From Rheinheimera lutimaris (GTDB taxonomy: Bacteria; Pseudomonadota; Gammaproteobacteria; Enterobacterales; Alteromonadaceae): a DNA stretch of 64,000 nucleotides. This document shows, one piece after another, positions 62,705 through 64,000 of this stretch. The notes beneath the pieces were generated by a model. The model searched no databases and was not told the DNA's origin. It was given only the letters and a program-made list of their open reading frames with translations. The DNA lies in contig NZ_JABSOD010000017.1 of assembly GCF_013283795.1 (NCBI RefSeq), positions 1-64,000 of the forward strand, written 5' to 3'. Positions within the stretch are counted from its first letter, which is position 1. Every line of letters starts with the position of its first letter. Made by a program: the position numbers and the translations under genes.

Positions 62705-63153
62705 TGTTGGCGGAGCTGGCTGATTTAAAACGTATGGCGCTGAACTGGTTAAGCCGGCGCGACTACAGCGAAGTGCAACTGAGCCAACGGCTGGCGCGGC
62801 AGGGCGGTGAAGCCGGCGATATTGCTAAGGTAATCGCCTGGTGTAAGGCAGAGAATTACCTGGATCAGCAGCGGTTTATCAGTATGTTGTTGCGTAGCCG
62901 TGTAAATAAAGGTTATGGCTTAACTTATATAGTGCAGGAATGCCGCCAGCAAAATATCAGCCGTGAGCAAGTGCTGCAGTGCGCGGCAGAGCTGGAAATA
63001 GACTGGTTTGCCCGGGCAAGGCAGTTGTATCAGAAAAAATACGGCCAAAGCAGCGTAACAGAATACAAAGACAAGCTAAAACGCATGGCGTATATGCAAC
63101 GCCGTGGCTTTAGTAACGAACAAATTCAATTTGCCATTAATCAAACAGAGTAA
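62704..63153 (+). CDS. recX: Regulatory protein RecX
   Basis: 149 aa with a GTG start. RecX pattern of three three-helix repeats: ALNWLSRRDYSEVQLSQRLARQG, VIAWCKAENYLDQQRFISMLLRSRVNKGYG and KRMAYMQRRGFSNEQIQFAIN. It modulates RecA filaments during the SOS response. The usual recA neighbour is not in the window; alaS follows at 25 bp, a common order (recX-alaS). Confidence 0.92.
   Translation: MLAELADLKRMALNWLSRRDYSEVQLSQRLARQGGEAGDIAKVIAWCKAENYLDQQRFISMLLRSRVNKGYGLTYIVQECRQQNISREQVLQCAAELEIDWFARARQLYQKKYGQSSVTEYKDKLKRMAYMQRRGFSNEQIQFAINQTE

Positions 63154-64000
<847 letters not shown>

Overview
The window looks like chromosomal DNA of a marine or freshwater gammaproteobacterium of the Rheinheimera/Alishewanella/Arsukibacterium type (order Alteromonadales or nearby). 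I infer this from metA and a two-gene metH, the recX-alaS order, an S46-type peptidase, a YqhA protein and very glutamine-rich envelope proteins at moderate GC. I could not search a database, so the taxon is only a suggestion.

Region 1 (139-19962, + strand) is one long, tightly packed operon-like block of envelope genes. It runs: HzsA-related haem lipoprotein, SH3b/beta-barrel protein, outer-membrane beta-barrel, TlpA thioredoxin, DUF4266 lipoprotein, DUF3570 outer-membrane protein, small coiled-coil protein, two very large TPR/coiled-coil proteins, TPR lipoprotein, small periplasmic protein, TolQ/ExbB-like protein, two TolR/ExbD-like proteins, a TonB-like AgmX/PglI protein, then a DUF1588-like CxxCH protein, a LamG/CxxCH lipoprotein and a Tat-exported DUF1501-like protein. 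The motor, TPR and barrel set recalls the Agl-Glt trans-envelope machine of Myxococcus. Here it is embedded in a redox/haem gene set. ApbE (flavinyl transferase) and two tail-to-tail solute-binding proteins follow (20091-22824).

Region 2 (23187-46233, + strand) is the centrepiece: a complete extracellular contractile injection system (eCIS, Afp/PVC/MAC type). It contains Pvc16/DUF4255, an unknown protein, one sheath, two tube proteins, a 57-aa DUF5908 protein, a LysM/Afp7 protein, a VgrG-like spike, PAAR, gp25, a giant Afp11-like protein, a fibre/adhesin candidate, a second large baseplate protein, a tape measure, an AAA+ ATPase and a membrane protein with a degenerate GH18-like domain. It ends with a DUF4157 cargo protein whose AT-rich C-terminus carries motifs of the nucleoside phosphorylase/MTAN fold.

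Region 3 (46234-48564, - strand) is AT-rich and holds two genes arranged like integron cassettes, with attC-like sites and no integrase (CALIN-like). It directly follows the cargo gene.

Region 4 (48565-64000) is mostly housekeeping or core: a pentameric-channel-like protein, metA behind a likely MetJ operator, metH split into two genes, a third solute-binding protein, a hybrid sensor kinase with a propeller sensor, YqhA, a degenerate S46 peptidase, a membrane protein, recX and the 5' part of alaS. I found no tRNA, rRNA, CRISPR array or intact insertion sequence.
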